This document shows positions 40,120 to 40,916 of a stretch of DNA of 40,916 nt, in pieces. Position 1 is the stretch's first letter. Every line of letters starts with the position of its first letter. The DNA comes from Candidatus Woesebacteria bacterium RIFCSPLOWO2_01_FULL_44_24b. GTDB taxonomy: Bacteria > Patescibacteriota > Microgenomatia > UBA8517. The stretch lies in contig MGHM01000002.1 in the NCBI GenBank assembly GCA_001793235.1, forward strand, positions 1 to 40,916, written 5' to 3'. Below the pieces are notes generated by a model. That model searched no databases, was not told the DNA's origin, and saw nothing but the letters and a program-made list of their open reading frames with translations. Position numbers and translations under genes: made by a program.

Positions 40120-40916
40120 TTAGTCAATTACCGCGTAAACCCTTCGCACGCCAGCCGCGGCTGATTCCTCCTTAGTAATTCTAACACGCCCGTGCATTTC
40201 GGATAATTTTGATATATGTGGGCCACCACAAAATTCTTTTGAAAAAGGGGAGTCAGTGTCTCCTATAAAATAAACATTTACATTATCGGGGTATTTTCTG
40301 CCGAACTCCATTTGCGCGCCGAGCTTCTCAGCCTCCTGCCTGAGCATGACTTTTTTGGTAACCGGCAAATCTTCGTCAATTTTTTGATTAATTAGTTCCT
40401 CAACTTTTTTCATTTCCTTGTCAGTCAGCTTCCTGCCAAAATTAAAATCCATCCTGAGCCTTTCGGCATTAATGTTGCTACCTTTTTGGGAAATACTTTT
40501 ATCAATTACTTTTTGGAGAGCAGCCAAAAGCAAGTGGTGCGCAGTATGAAGCCGGGTCACTTCAATAGACTGGTCGGCGAGCCCGCCTTTAAAAACCCCG
40601 ACAGAGCTGGTTCGCGACTTTTCCTGATGCTCCTCAAACGCTTTCTTGAATTCGTCAACATCAACCTTAATGCCTTTTTCTTGGGCTAATTCCAGTGTTA
40701 ACTCCAGTGGAAAGCCGTAAGTTTGGTACAAATCAAATGCCGCTTTGCCATCAACATTTTCCAACTTATCAAATTCCCTTAAACCCTTATCGAGAGTTCT
40801 TTGGAATTTGTCTACTTCCTCAATGATTGATTTATGGTCGGTTAAACCCTCAAAATCTTGATGTAGGGGCGTTGCGCGCAACGCCCCTACTGATTTCAAT
40901 TCTCTCATCTTTACAG
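40120..40916 (-). CDS. alaS: Alanyl-tRNA synthetase, C-terminal part (5' end outside window)
   Basis: The frame is open to the window edge, so this is the 3' part of alaS. It covers the end of the tRNA-recognition region (DKFQRTLDKGLREFDKL, YQTYGFPLELTLELAQEKGI) and the editing domain with HTAHH and C-GGPH zinc ligands (the usual CGGTH reads CGGPH). It ends at VRRVYAVID: the C-terminal DHHA1/C-Ala domain is absent. The codons for SVGALRATPLH, near the window edge, are a perfect 28-bp palindrome. Only 14 nt separate it from the downstream 684-aa gene. Confidence 0.93.
   Translation of the reverse strand, partial: VKMRELKSVGALRATPLHQDFEGLTDHKSIIEEVDKFQRTLDKGLREFDKLENVDGKAAFDLYQTYGFPLELTLELAQEKGIKVDVDEFKKAFEEHQEKSRTSSVGVFKGGLADQSIEVTRLHTAHHLLLAALQKVIDKSISQKGSNINAERLRMDFNFGRKLTDKEMKKVEELINQKIDEDLPVTKKVMLRQEAEKLGAQMEFGRKYPDNVNVYFIGDTDSPFSKEFCGGPHISKLSEMHGRVRITKEESAAAGVRRVYAVID
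40863..40890. repeat. Perfect 28-bp palindrome inside alaS
   Basis: GTAGGGGCGTTGCG followed at once by its exact reverse complement. It reads VGALRATPL in frame. GTAGGGGCG-type palindromes resemble dispersed repeats of environmental bacterial genomes; copy number cannot be seen from one window. Confidence 0.75.

Noticed and set aside
1..40916. tRNA genes, rRNA genes, CRISPR arrays, insertion sequences or riboswitches
   Set aside because: No cloverleaf pattern, spacer-repeat array, transposase frame or recognised riboswitch core was seen in the few intergenic gaps.

Overview
The window comes from a Candidate Phyla Radiation (Patescibacteria) bacterium, most likely of the Microgenomates type, though this placement is inference. 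It carries an almost unbroken bacterial ribosomal-protein supercluster in which rpmD (uL30) is absent between rpsE and rplO, a recognised CPR trait. Genes overlap or nearly touch, TGA is a normal stop (ATGA overlaps at rplE/rplX, rpmC/rpsQ and rplB/rplW), so the code is standard and not code 25. No tRNA, rRNA or CRISPR array was seen.

Layout. 1-1470: three short independent genes (YfcE-like phosphoesterase, a small unknown protein, a VIT1/CCC1-type metal transporter). 1471-4358 (minus): MacAB-like export system (permease, ATPase, membrane-fusion protein). 4385-5236 (minus): exported HExxH protein with two twin-arginine segments. 5236-19816 (minus): rplC-rplD-rplW-rplB-rpsS-rplV-rpsC-rplP-rpmC-rpsQ-rplN-rplX-rplE-rpsN-rpsH-rplF-rplR-rpsE-rplO-secY-adk-map-infA-rpmJ-rpsM-rpsK-rpsD-rpoA-rplQ-rplM-rpsI. 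19817-22003: an accessory islet between rpsJ and rplC. 22004-26109 (minus): rpsJ, tuf, a 77-aa unknown, fusA. 26218-26852 (plus): a toxin-antitoxin-like pair and a 38-aa membrane peptide. 26875-34903 (minus): rpsG, rpsL and a single ORF encoding RpoB fused to RpoC. 35046-35807 (plus): membrane-anchored alpha/beta hydrolase. 35811-40105 (minus): an envelope cluster of MltG, a zinc-ribbon protein, RuvX, a sortase and a large protein joining an actin-like ATPase fold to a membrane-anchored baseplate-J-like ectodomain. 40120-40916: 3' part of alaS, running off the window.

How it works together. The minus strand encodes the translation and transcription core plus Sec export; accessory genes have entered at the junctions of the ancestral operon (rpsG/fusA, fusA/tuf, rpsJ/rplC), each with its own promoter. 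Many accessory genes share one promoter design: a -10 hexamer (often an extended TGNTAAAAT) only 5-11 nt before the start codon, which predicts leaderless mRNAs, whereas core operons (rpoBC, tuf, fusA, rplC) have strong -35/-10 pairs and 57-93 nt leaders.

The points most worth a second look are: the rpoBC fusion; the rpsJ-rplC islet, with a diverged second copy of the rpsJ 3' end and repeated rplC-promoter sequence; an EF-G whose G4 motif reads NKLN instead of NKxD; palindromic elements lying inside the reading frames of rplC and alaS; the leaderless promoter pattern; and the ASKHA/baseplate-J fusion next to a sortase.
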